From Anaerolineae bacterium (lineage in GTDB: Bacteria > Chloroflexota > Anaerolineae > DTLA01): a stretch of DNA of 45,924 nucleotides. Positions 1 to 6,723 of the stretch are shown here, in pieces. The notes under the pieces were generated by a model. It was not told the DNA's origin. It worked only from the letters and a program-made list of their open reading frames with translations, and ran no database searches. Position 1 is the first letter of the stretch, and every line of letters starts with the position of its first letter. The position numbers and the translations under genes were made by a program. Where the stretch lies: contig JARYMK010000004.1 in assembly GCA_029907165.1 (NCBI GenBank), positions 1 to 45,924 of the forward strand. Direction: 5' to 3'.

Positions 1-310
1 GGCGACGGAGTTCCCCCTGCATGTCCAGGAGCGGCTGGAACGCCGTCAGGGCCTCCTCGTACAAAGTTCGGGGCGTGTCCAGGTCGGCGATCTGGGGCAG
101 GTAGCCGATGGTCAGCCCTTTCGCGCGGCTCACAGTGCCTGACGAGGGAGGTTCCAGCCCGGCCAAGATGCGCAGGAGCGTGGTCTTGCCGTGCCCGTTG
201 GGACCGACGAGCGCAATACGGTCGCCGCGGGCCACCTGGAGCGACACGCCCAGGAACACGTCCTGCGCGCCGTAGGCTTTGGAGATGTTGTCTGCGACAA
301 GGATGGACAT
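1..310 (-). CDS. ABC-F family ATPase, N-terminal part (truncated by window edge)
   Basis: The first 103 codons of an ABC ATPase are visible on the minus strand; the rest lies beyond position 1. The translation begins MSILVADNISKAYG, a typical ABC-F opening, followed by a Walker A loop GPNGHGKTT, in which His replaces the usual Ser/Cys, and then a GYLPQ stretch in the Q-loop region. ABC-F proteins are soluble duplicated ATPases that act on the ribosome (translation factors or antibiotic protection) and have no membrane domain. The second ATPase domain and the linker cannot be checked here, so the subfamily is open. The start codon follows a 6-bp GC hairpin in the leader (311-331) and a weak Shine-Dalgarno. 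Confidence 0.8.
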   Translation of the reverse strand, partial: MSILVADNISKAYGAQDVFLGVSLQVARGDRIALVGPNGHGKTTLLRILAGLEPPSSGTVSRAKGLTIGYLPQIADLDTPRTLYEEALTAFQPLLDMQGELRR

Positions 311-341
311 CTGGACTCACGCCGCTGTGGATTCGCGGCGT

Positions 342-350
342 ATTATATCA
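342..350 (-). promoter_or_regulatory. Extended -10 promoter for the ABC-F gene
   Basis: Read on the minus strand, TGATATAAT is an extended -10 (TG-N-TATAAT) about 30 bp upstream of the ATG at 310. No good -35 is seen 17 bp further up, as is usual for extended -10 promoters. Confidence 0.45.
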
Positions 351-437
351 CACACTGGCGTTTCACAGGAATTTGGGCCACAGGCGGTCTTGGCTCCATC
401 TGCGGTTGGGTAGGTTGTCCGAGGCCAGCCGCCTGCT

Positions 438-467
438 GTCATTGCGAGCGAAGCGAGGCAATCTCGC
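438..467. repeat. Dispersed short repeat, family 2, copy 1
   Basis: GTCATTGCGAGCGAAGCGAG followed by GCAATCTCGC. An inverted copy with two mismatches over 27 nt lies at 4789-4815, and looser relatives lie at 6275-6314, 6453-6496 and 20814-20850. Nothing else is seen in the 311-577 gap. Confidence 0.6.
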
Positions 468-577
468 GGCCATTGGGAGATCGTTGGGGGCGCTTTGCGA
501 CTGCGCAGGAACAGAGTCAACAACCTTTGGAACCGAATCCACAGGCGCGTTCAGGTCAAACATACATGAAAAAGGGG

Positions 578-606
578 TTGACAACCCGCGCAGGTTATGC
601 TATGAT
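578..606 (+). promoter_or_regulatory. Sigma70-type promoter for the FHA gene
   Basis: TTGACA at 578-583 and TATGAT at 601-606 with a 17-bp spacer. The predicted start of transcription is near 613, giving a leader of about 88 nt before the FHA start codon. Confidence 0.75.
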
Positions 607-700
607 ATGTCGCGGAAGGGTTTTCGCCTAGCAAAAGGGTGTGCCGCGCTCCAGCAGAACCGCGAGCAACAGCGTGGGTCATCGTCAGAGGGCAAGCGCG

Positions 701-1123
701 ATGCGAACGTTACCCCAAAAGTGGAGAGGGCGGGACTCGTCAGGCCATTTAGGTTACAACGGTACGGATATGACCCTGTCCGACTGGGGCGAAGCACCTC
801 CGGACGCCTGGCTGGAAACCCGCAGAGGGGGGCACTCGTCCCGCCACCCGATTCGCACCGATGAGTTCCTCATCGGCCGATCAGGCCACTGCCACCTCGT
901 CCTGGACTCGGATCACCGCTACATCTCGCGCGAGCACGCCGTCATCGTGAGGTCCAACGGCGTGTACTGGGTCAGCGACCTCAGCATCAACGGCACGTGG
1001 CTCAATGGGAAGCGCTTGTTGCGGCTCAAGCGCGAGCGGCTGAGGCCCGGCGACACCATCATCATTGAGGATTGGGAACTGGTCTTCCACGTCAGCCTGG
1101 GCCGCGAAGCAGACAGACAATAG
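701..1123 (+). CDS. FHA-domain protein
   Basis: This is a 140-residue protein made almost entirely of one forkhead-associated domain. FHA domains bind phosphothreonine peptides and usually read Ser/Thr kinase output. The core motifs are present in order: GRSGHCH (loop carrying the phosphate-contacting Arg), SREHA (conserved Ser and His) and SINGTWLNG (the N-G-T motif). The start at 701 is chosen because AGAGGG sits 8 nt upstream; an in-frame ATG at 770 would still keep the whole domain. There is no transmembrane segment or fused enzyme, and no kinase or phosphatase in the window, so the partner is unknown. The gene is monocistronic, with its own promoter (578-606) and terminator (1163-1209). 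Confidence 0.85.
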   Translation: MRTLPQKWRGRDSSGHLGYNGTDMTLSDWGEAPPDAWLETRRGGHSSRHPIRTDEFLIGRSGHCHLVLDSDHRYISREHAVIVRSNGVYWVSDLSINGTWLNGKRLLRLKRERLRPGDTIIIEDWELVFHVSLGREADRQ

Positions 1124-1162
1124 CGCTGCGGCCCCCCATCTACACGCCCGCAGCGTTCACCC

Positions 1163-1209
1163 TGCCGCCATCCCGAGTCGCCCCTCGGGATGGCGGCACT
1201 TTCGTTTGG
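1163..1209 (+). terminator. Intrinsic terminator after the FHA gene
   Basis: A perfect 15-bp stem (TGCCGCCATCCCGAG with its complement, 1163-1198) with a 6-nt loop is followed on the plus strand by CTTTCGTTT. The U-tract is modest, but the stem is very strong. It lies between the convergent FHA gene and the cytochrome operon and may stop both. Confidence 0.7.
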
Positions 1210-1257
1210 AAGCAGCGTCTCTGGACTATGTGAAAGACCGCCCCGAAGCGGCCGCTC

Positions 1258-1365
1258 CTAGTGAGAGTCCGTGCGGCGGCGCGCCCACATCTGGCCAAGC
1301 GCCCCACCGAGGATGGACAGCACTCCAAAGGCTACCAGGGCTGCCGGTCCGATGAAGTCGTACAT
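1258..1365 (-). CDS. 35-residue single-span membrane peptide at the end of the cytochrome operon
   Basis: A short open frame begins 24 nt after the 19-heme cytochrome gene. It has a near-consensus AGGAGGT Shine-Dalgarno six nt before the ATG, better than most genes here. The product starts MYDFIGPAALVAFG, has one hydrophobic helix of about 18 residues rich in Gly and Ala (residues 5-24), then QMWARRR and a short polar tail. The positive-inside pattern predicts the N-terminus outside and the C-terminus in the cytoplasm. The size and operon position recall the small accessory subunits of respiratory complexes (CcoQ- or CydX-like in size only), so a role in assembling or stabilising the NrfD-cytochrome complex is inferred. 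No homologue is claimed. Confidence 0.6.
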   Translation of the reverse strand: MYDFIGPAALVAFGVLSILGGALGQMWARRRTDSH

Positions 1366-1388
1366 GTTCTACCTCCTTTGCATGTGAA

Positions 1389-2936
1389 CTACGGTTTCTT
1401 TCCCGTCGGGTGGCAAAGCACACACTTGTTTTGGATATCCTTGATGCCGCGAGCGCCGTGCACCTGGGTCATGCCGGCCTGTGCGTGGCACGTGTCGCAG
1501 TGATACGTTGTGAAGTCGTTCTTGGGGTGGCACAGGACACAGTTCTTGGCCGCGCCGTCGTGGTCCTGCGGGAACACGTGCTCCGCCTTGGTCGGGGCCT
1601 CGCCCGCCTTGTGGCACAGCAGGCAGAGCATGTTGCCCCAGCCCGCATGCGTCTCCGGATACGGCTTGATCCCCCCGGGTGCGTGACACATCAGGCAATC
1701 CTCGCGCCCCTGGGTGGAGTGCGAGATGGGCAGCGGCGTTACGCCCGCCGGCTCGTGGCACGTGGTGCAGGTGGCCTCAGCCCGTCCAGCGTGGGTGGCC
1801 ACCGGGAACTGGGCAATCTTGCCCTCGCCGTGGCAGGCCAGACAGGCCTCGCGCCCCTCCACGGGGTGCAGGATGGCGGGCGAAGGCGCGAGCGAATGGC
1901 ACGCCAGGCAGGTGTCATTGGTGCGGTCCTTATGGTCTGCCGGCAGGCTCATCGCGCCCTGTACGCCGTGGCAGGAACGGCAGTTCTCGCGCCCCTGCGT
2001 CGGGTGCGGGATAGGGTTGGCTGCCGCTACCAGCGCCTTGGCCGATTGTGCCCAACCTTGCGGCGTGTGGCACAGGGCGCAGTTGTCGTTACCGAAGGTG
2101 TGCGGGCGCTTGTGGCAATCGCTGCACACGCCCGACAGGCCCTTGAAGTTGGGCCACTTGTGGCAGGTGAAGCAGGTGGTGGTGGCGTGCTTGCCCACCA
2201 ATTGAATCGGGTGCACCTTGAGCGTGGTCTGCTTCCACGTCTCGGTAGACGTGTGGCAGTCACTGCAACTGAGCACCTGCGCCACGTCGTGCGGTCCCAC
2301 GTGGCAGGTGTCGCAATCGGTCAGCCGCACGCCCAGATTGCGCTCCCGATGGCAGTTCATGCAGACGGACATGGAACAAGTTACCGCGCCGGTAACGGGG
2401 TCAAAGCCGTGGCCCACCGCGCCGTGGCAGTCGCTGCAATACACCCCGCACGTGGAGCCTTCCCAGGCCGCATTCACAACCGCCCCGTGGGGTGTGCGCA
2501 GGTTGTCCCCTGGAATCTCGGCAGGCAGGTTGCGGTGGCAGGTGAGGCAATCCTGCGGGTGCGACTTGGACAGGTCGGCGATGAGGCCATCGTGAGAGGC
2601 CGTTTTGTCGGACTGATTGCCCGTGCCGCCGTGGCAGGTGATGCACCCCAGGCGCGCATGCGGCGTGTTCAGCGTGGCCGGGTCAATGTACGCCGACTTG
2701 GCCGTCTCCGGCGACTCAGCCGACGCCGCCAGGGCCTGCGGGTCGGTATGGCACTTGGCGCACTCGGCCGACAGCGGCGCGGCATAGTTCACGAAGTACA
2801 GCGTGGGGACCGGAGTTACCTTCGGCGACAACGCCTGGCCCACCGGCTCCGCCAGAAGCCCGGCGACGACGGCAATCGCCACGACAGCCAGTGAGAGTGG
2901 AATCAGGTACCATTTGGGCCAACGTGATGGGAACAT
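1389..2936 (-). CDS. Multiheme cytochrome c with 19 CXXCH motifs
   Basis: This is a 515-residue exported cytochrome. An N-terminal hydrophobic segment (about residues 10-30) acts as signal anchor, and 19 CXXCH heme-attachment motifs are spread from about residue 58 to the C-terminus, one per 24 residues on average. Repeated units of the form H-x-TQGRE-x-C-x-x-CH suggest internal duplication. No catalytic domain is recognisable, so the protein looks like an electron conduit on the outer face of the membrane. The start at 2936 (ATG) is preferred over the GTG at 2945 because GAGGTG lies at better spacing. The gene sits 20 nt after the NrfD-type gene and is co-transcribed with it. The inferred role is accepting electrons from quinol via the FeS/NrfD pair and passing them to an unknown acceptor. 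Confidence 0.9.
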   Translation of the reverse strand: MFPSRWPKWYLIPLSLAVVAIAVVAGLLAEPVGQALSPKVTPVPTLYFVNYAAPLSAECAKCHTDPQALAASAESPETAKSAYIDPATLNTPHARLGCITCHGGTGNQSDKTASHDGLIADLSKSHPQDCLTCHRNLPAEIPGDNLRTPHGAVVNAAWEGSTCGVYCSDCHGAVGHGFDPVTGAVTCSMSVCMNCHRERNLGVRLTDCDTCHVGPHDVAQVLSCSDCHTSTETWKQTTLKVHPIQLVGKHATTTCFTCHKWPNFKGLSGVCSDCHKRPHTFGNDNCALCHTPQGWAQSAKALVAAANPIPHPTQGRENCRSCHGVQGAMSLPADHKDRTNDTCLACHSLAPSPAILHPVEGREACLACHGEGKIAQFPVATHAGRAEATCTTCHEPAGVTPLPISHSTQGREDCLMCHAPGGIKPYPETHAGWGNMLCLLCHKAGEAPTKAEHVFPQDHDGAAKNCVLCHPKNDFTTYHCDTCHAQAGMTQVHGARGIKDIQNKCVLCHPTGKKP

Positions 2937-2956
2937 AGTCCTCACCTCAGTTCGCG

Positions 2957-3913
2957 CTAAAGGGCTGCCGGTATGCCGGCATAGACAATCATGTATCGCA
3001 GGAGCAGGCCGGCGATGACAATCCCCACGCCGGAGCCAACGCCCGACGCCAGGGAGTGCTGCCCGCGGCCGATGGCGTAAGCGTGGACGACGAACGGGAA
3101 CGCAAGGCCCACCAACACAACGCCCACCCAGAACACGACCGCCAACGGCCCGTACAGGACGATGCGGGCCGACTCCGCAGCCGAGCCCCCCGAACTCAGA
3201 GCCGAAATGAACAGCAGCCCGATGGCGATGTTCTCCAACCCGATGAGCAGGATGTGGCTCAGGTCCATGATGCGGAACCGCCGCTGAATCTCGGGGTCCG
3301 CGATGGTGGCCGAGATGTCAAATGTGAGGCCCATCCCTGTGGAGATGGCCGAGATGAAGAAGAGGATGGGCAGCATGGGAATGCGCACGAACGGGAGCAC
3401 CGGCTGGCTCCACAGGGGGATGGCCGGCCCCACGTCGCTGATGAGCACGCCGGTGTACACCGCCGTCGCCACCGCGAAGACGCTGCCCACCGCGGCAACC
3501 CACCTGCGGTAGGTGCGGCCGTTGCGCAAAAGCCAGGGCAGCCGCGCCGCCACAAACCCTTTCAGCCAGGGCTCGGACTCCATCAGTTCCAGGAAGCCGT
3601 ACACCAGGGCCAGCGGGATGAAAATGCTCAGGATGTAGATGCCCCACGTCATCACCGAACTGAAGTGGGTGAACATATAGAGAATGCGCCACGGTTGCAT
3701 CCGCCCCGCGCCCAGGTCAAAGATGAGCAACAGGCTGCCCAGCGCCACCAGCGGCCCGCTCACCGTCGCGCCCACCAGCGCCACCGGGCAGAACTTGCTC
3801 CGATAGCGCCAACCACTCAGTTCAAAGAAGGCTGCCATCAAAAATGAACCGGCCCCGAGTCCACCGAGGAACAGGTAAATGGCGATCAACCAACCCCAGG
3901 CTGTCTGTCCCAT
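2957..3913 (-). CDS. NrfD/PsrC-type quinone-interacting membrane subunit
   Basis: A polytopic protein of 318 residues with eight or more hydrophobic segments. The opening WGWLIAIYLFLGGLGAGSF is typical of the NrfD/PsrC/DmsC-like superfamily, which exchanges electrons between the quinone pool and an FeS partner. The ATG at 3913 is chosen: GAGGGG lies 8 nt upstream and the previous gene stops only 4 nt away, so translation is probably coupled. A TTG 15 nt upstream is the alternative. The order FeS protein, NrfD, multiheme cytochrome suggests a menaquinol:cytochrome module. No molybdopterin subunit of the PsrA or TtrA type is present in the window. Confidence 0.88.
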   Translation of the reverse strand: MGQTAWGWLIAIYLFLGGLGAGSFLMAAFFELSGWRYRSKFCPVALVGATVSGPLVALGSLLLIFDLGAGRMQPWRILYMFTHFSSVMTWGIYILSIFIPLALVYGFLELMESEPWLKGFVAARLPWLLRNGRTYRRWVAAVGSVFAVATAVYTGVLISDVGPAIPLWSQPVLPFVRIPMLPILFFISAISTGMGLTFDISATIADPEIQRRFRIMDLSHILLIGLENIAIGLLFISALSSGGSAAESARIVLYGPLAVVFWVGVVLVGLAFPFVVHAYAIGRGQHSLASGVGSGVGIVIAGLLLRYMIVYAGIPAAL

Positions 3914-3917
3914 CTCA

Positions 3918-4589
3918 CTACCCCTCAATGATGTAATGCAGGACTGCCGGATGGGTGCCGAATTCGGGGTGCAGCGGCTTGGCCTTGCCCGACGCCACCA
4001 GTTGGGCGACCTCGCTAGTGGGGTCGTCCAGCCGGCCGAAGATGCGCGCCCCCAGAACGCACGACTGTACGCACGCCGGTTCCTTGCCTTCGCTCACCCA
4101 GTCCAGGCACAGCCAGCACTTGTCCACCACGCCGCGCTCCTCGTCAAAGGTGCGGGCCTGGTACGGGCAGGCCACCTCGCAGTACTTGCACCCGACGCAC
4201 AGTTTTTCGTTGATGAGGACGACGCCGCTCTCGTGATGGTACGTGGCTCGCGTGGGGCACACCCGCGCGCAGGGCGCATCGGCGCAGTGCTGGCACTGCA
4301 CGGGCATGAACCACGGGTGCTTCGCGTCGCCCTTCTGCACGATGTGGACGTAACTCTTGCCCTCGGGCAGATGGTTGCGGATATTGCAGGCGCGGACACA
4401 TGCACCGCAGCCCACGCACTTGGTGGTGTCAATGATCAGGGCGTAGCGGGCTTTCGGCTTGTCGGTGCGGGCCAGAGCGGCCTGCGCGCCCTGGGTTAGG
4501 CCGACCCCGACCCCGCCCGCAGCCGCCAGCGCGCCCGTGCCCAGCAGGTAACGGAGGAACGTTCTTCGGGAGACTTTGGTTTCTGACAT
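3918..4589 (-). CDS. Tat-exported four-cluster ferredoxin (NrfC/PsrB/TtrB type)
   Basis: A protein of 223 residues starting MSETKVSRRTFLRYLLG, a twin-arginine signal that predicts export of the folded iron-sulfur protein. Four Cys groups follow: CVGCGACVRAC, CQHCADAPCARVCP, CVGCKYCEVACP and CWLC...CVQSC. This is the pattern of the 4x[4Fe-4S] subunits that dock onto NrfD-type proteins. The ATG at 4589 has AGGAG 7 nt upstream; a start 27 nt earlier would spoil the signal peptide. It is the first gene of its operon, behind the promoter at 4650-4678 and the palindrome at 4622-4645. The exact subfamily is not decided by the sequence alone. Confidence 0.9.
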   Translation of the reverse strand: MSETKVSRRTFLRYLLGTGALAAAGGVGVGLTQGAQAALARTDKPKARYALIIDTTKCVGCGACVRACNIRNHLPEGKSYVHIVQKGDAKHPWFMPVQCQHCADAPCARVCPTRATYHHESGVVLINEKLCVGCKYCEVACPYQARTFDEERGVVDKCWLCLDWVSEGKEPACVQSCVLGARIFGRLDDPTSEVAQLVASGKAKPLHPEFGTHPAVLHYIIEG

Positions 4590-4621
4590 CCGAGTTCTCC
4601 TCGCTATTGCACACAAGGTCT

Positions 4622-4645
4622 ATAGTTATAGTTCACTATAACTAT
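4622..4645. promoter_or_regulatory. Perfect palindromic operator over the start of the cytochrome operon
   Basis: ATAGTTATAGT, TC, ACTATAACTAT: 11-bp perfect arms around a 2-bp centre. It lies directly downstream of the -10 box, over the predicted transcription start, where a bound repressor would block initiation. The half-site CTATAAC occurs twice more, at 6218-6224 and 6226-6232, in front of the GntR gene. Confidence 0.75.
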
Positions 4646-4649
4646 GCAC

Positions 4650-4678
4650 ATTATAACACGGAATCTGCGCGTTGTCAA
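4650..4678 (-). promoter_or_regulatory. Promoter of the FeS-NrfD-cytochrome operon
   Basis: On the minus strand TTGACA (4673-4678) and TATAAT (4650-4655) are both exact consensus boxes, 17 bp apart. The start of transcription should fall near 4643, inside the palindrome. A promoter this strong fits with control by repression. Confidence 0.85.
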
Positions 4679-4788
4679 GATATTAGGACAGATTTCACAA
4701 AACTCGCGGGACGGAGTTCTGCCCGCGCCCCGCGAGGGTGTCGGTTGTCGCTGCTCCCTTCCGCTTCGCCTTGGAACCGTAGGGCCTA

Positions 4789-4815
4789 AGATTGCTGCGC
4801 TTCGCTCGCAATGAC
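4789..4815. repeat. Dispersed short repeat, family 2, copy 2 (inverted)
   Basis: The reverse complement matches the copy at 438-467 over 27 nt with two mismatches. It occupies the gap between the band-7 gene and the cytochrome operon promoter; the rest of 4680-4788 shows no recognisable feature. Confidence 0.6.
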
Positions 4816-4840
4816 AATGGGCTGCTTTCTGTGGTCAAGT

Positions 4841-5752
4841 CTACTCCTTCGCTTGGGCCTCCTTGTTGCTCAGCGCGCTGAGGCCCGCGATGGCCCCCGC
4901 ATCGCGCATCTCGTCGTAGGGCACCACCACCAGCGACCCGCGCTCCTTCACGCCCTCCATGATCATGTTCAGGGTGCGGAGGCGAAAGGCCATCGGGTGG
5001 TCTTCGTACTGCCGGGCCGCCTCCACGAAACTCTTGGCGATCTGCTGCTCGGCCTGACCCAGGATGATGCGCGCTTGGCGTTCCCGCTCAGCCTGCGCCT
5101 GCCGTGACATGGCGTCCTCCAGCGCCTCGGGAATCACCACGTCCCGAATCTCTACCGACTCCACGGTGATGCCCCAGGGCGTCGTGCGGTGATCTATGAT
5201 CTGCTGGAGTTCGGCATCAATCTTCTCGCGCCCCACAAGGATGTCCGCCAAGTCCATCTTGCCGATGATGTCCCGGAGCGCCGTCTGCGCCGCCCAAGCG
5301 ATGGCCATGCGGTAGTTCTTCACCTCCAGGGCCGCCTTGGTCGCGTCCCACACCACCCAGAACAGGACGGCGTCCACGTTGACCGGCACGGTGTCGCGCG
5401 TGAGCGTCTTCTCGGCGCCGAAGGGCGTTACCATCATCCGGTGATCCACCCACGCGGCGATGCGATCCACCAGCGGGATGATCCAGAAATGCCCCGGCCC
5501 GGCCACGCGGTGGAACTTGCCCAGCCGCAGGATGACCGCCCGCTCCCAGTGCTGCGCCACCTTGAACCCGAAGAGCAAGCCCACCGCCGCGATGTACAGC
5601 GGAATCCCCCAGCGCCAGTCCCCGGCCAGCATCCCCACCGCAAGCCCCGCGCCGGTGACCACCGCCGCCATGACCAGCGAAATCGCGTTGAACGCCTTGA
5701 ACTGGAAACTGGCTCCTTCCATGAACCGCCCACGTATGATTTCTTCTTCCAT
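4841..5752 (-). CDS. SPFH/band 7 protein (slipin-like)
   Basis: A 303-residue protein. Residues 20-75 are hydrophobic (one or two membrane segments), and an SPFH domain follows, with slipin signatures such as GPGHFWIIPLVDR, RDTVPVNVDAVLFWVVWD and WGITVESVEIRDV. A charged helical stretch (AQAERERQARIILGQAEQQI) leads to the C-terminus. Such proteins form membrane scaffolds and often work with a membrane protease of the NfeD/ClpP class, which is not encoded here. The gene lies 6 nt downstream of the GntR-type regulator in the same operon, with GGAGG about 11 nt before its ATG. Its position between the regulator and the cytochrome operon suggests a link with membrane redox or stress, but that is inference. 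Confidence 0.88.
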   Translation of the reverse strand: MEEEIIRGRFMEGASFQFKAFNAISLVMAAVVTGAGLAVGMLAGDWRWGIPLYIAAVGLLFGFKVAQHWERAVILRLGKFHRVAGPGHFWIIPLVDRIAAWVDHRMMVTPFGAEKTLTRDTVPVNVDAVLFWVVWDATKAALEVKNYRMAIAWAAQTALRDIIGKMDLADILVGREKIDAELQQIIDHRTTPWGITVESVEIRDVVIPEALEDAMSRQAQAERERQARIILGQAEQQIAKSFVEAARQYEDHPMAFRLRTLNMIMEGVKERGSLVVVPYDEMRDAGAIAGLSALSNKEAQAKE

Positions 5753-5758
5753 CGTGCG

Positions 5759-6184
5759 CTATTCCTCCCGTCCATCTGTGGCCGACTGTTGCACTGTGGT
5801 TCGCCATCGCTCCATGTGCTGCTCAACCGCCCGTCGCACTTCCTCCGCATCGTACCCCAGATTCAACGCCTCCACGAACAGACCCTCCACGAGGCTCTGC
5901 AGTTTGAGCGCGCGAACGTCCTCTAACTGGGCGCTGCCGCTCTGTTCGGACACAAAGGTGCCACGCCCGCGCTGAATGGTCAGCAGGCCCTCTTTCTCCA
6001 ACTCGGCGTAGGCGTGGGCCACCGTGTGCAGGTTGACCGTGAGGCTGACGGCGAGTTCGCGGATCGTGGGCAATTGCTGCCCAGGCTGGAGTGCGCCAGA
6101 CGCGATGAGGTGCTTGATCTGACTCATGATCTGGACGAAGATCGGTATGCTGCTTTTCGGGTCAATCCGAATGGAGAAGTCCAT
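5759..6184 (-). CDS. GntR-family regulator, YtrA type
   Basis: A protein of 141 residues. The N-terminal winged helix (PIFVQIMSQIKHLIASGALQPG, with the recognition part TVNLHTVAHAYAELEKEGL) is typical GntR. The C-terminal part is only about 60 residues of predicted helix, the mark of the YtrA subfamily, which lacks the usual ligand-binding domain. YtrA proteins are mostly autoregulated repressors of membrane-protein operons. The start at 6184 (MDFSIRID) is preferred; an ATG 24 nt upstream would add an unlikely Gly-rich leader. Direct repeats of CTATAAC overlap its own promoter, and a palindrome of the same half-sites covers the cytochrome operon start, so both are its probable targets. Confidence 0.88.
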   Translation of the reverse strand: MDFSIRIDPKSSIPIFVQIMSQIKHLIASGALQPGQQLPTIRELAVSLTVNLHTVAHAYAELEKEGLLTIQRGRGTFVSEQSGSAQLEDVRALKLQSLVEGLFVEALNLGYDAEEVRRAVEQHMERWRTTVQQSATDGREE

Positions 6185-6216
6185 CGTACCCCCGTAGCCG
6201 CTCCTCATGCCATTTT

Positions 6217-6251
6217 ACTATAACTCTATAACAATCCTGTCGCCTTGTCAA
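6217..6251 (-). promoter_or_regulatory. GntR-operon promoter with overlapping CTATAAC direct repeats
   Basis: On the minus strand TTGACA (6246-6251) precedes a -10 region made of GTTATAG-A-GTTATAG. On the plus strand CTATAAC occurs at 6218-6224 and 6226-6232. TATAGA at 15 bp or TAGAGT at 17 bp spacing could serve as -10. Either way the repeats cover the box, as expected for autorepression. Confidence 0.65.
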
Positions 6252-6274
6252 GGCCGCGCGGTTTTGTCGTTGGT

Positions 6275-6496
6275 TGGCGAGGTTCTTCGCGGCTGCGCCG
6301 CTCAGAACGACAGGACGGGAGCAGCCAGGCGTAGGGCAGGTTTCCATACCTGCCTGCACGGGTAGCGGCGGTCAGGGATCGCCGTCATACAAGATGCACA
6401 AACCCCAACGGGGCTTCGTCCTTTTAGCACGGCGGCTTCGGCCCCGCGTATGGGGTGGTCGCCGAGATTCTTCGCGGCTATGCAGCTTGGAATGAC
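6275..6496. repeat. Two degenerate family-2 repeats around a non-coding stretch
   Basis: GCGAGGTTCTTCGCGGCTGC (from 6277) with a CAGAACGACAGG end, and GCCGAGATTCTTCGCGGCTA (from 6456) with a GGAATGACAG end, are relatives of one unit. Between them GGCAGGT and ACCTGCC (about 6334-6353) can form a small hairpin. No credible gene is seen in 6252-6535. Confidence 0.5.
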
Positions 6497-6535
6497 AGTG
6501 CCACCCACAGGCTTTGGAACGCGTCGCGCGCCTAT

Positions 6536-6565
6536 TTGTCAGGAGGTCGCTTCGCACCTTATAAT
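6536..6565 (+). promoter_or_regulatory. Promoter for the protease/propeller lipoprotein
   Basis: TTGTCA at 6536-6541 and TATAAT at 6560-6565 with an 18-bp spacer. The leader to the ATG at 6724 is about 150 nt and contains a palindromic repeat (6588-6657). Confidence 0.65.
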
Positions 6566-6587
6566 AGTAGCAACTGGGCTCACTGAA

Positions 6588-6657
6588 TTCACCACGAGGC
6601 GATGGCGCAGACATTCGGCTCGTATCGTCTCTGCAACATCGGCGCCTCGGCGGTGAA
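6588..6657. repeat. Imperfect palindrome, family 1 (variant) in an mRNA leader
   Basis: The arms TTCACCACGAGGCG and CGCCTCGGCGGTGAA enclose a partly paired centre. It resembles the CACCGCAGAG palindromes elsewhere in the window and would form a long hairpin in the leader of the downstream lipoprotein mRNA. Confidence 0.55.
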
Positions 6658-6723
6658 AGCCGTCTTTCAAGCGGAGTCCCGCCGCGGGTTTCGCGCCGTT
6701 TGTTCTGCAAAGGCGGTGTGAAG

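Noticed and set aside
1410-2894. A 494-codon open frame on the plus strand opposite the multiheme cytochrome
   Set aside because: It is a GC-rich shadow frame. The minus strand has 19 CXXCH motifs, a signal anchor and a ribosome-binding site; the plus frame has no motif or start signal.
6252-6535. Possible small genes in the gap between the GntR regulator and the protease
   Set aside because: The open frames overlap degenerate repeats, lack ribosome-binding sites and show no protein-like composition.
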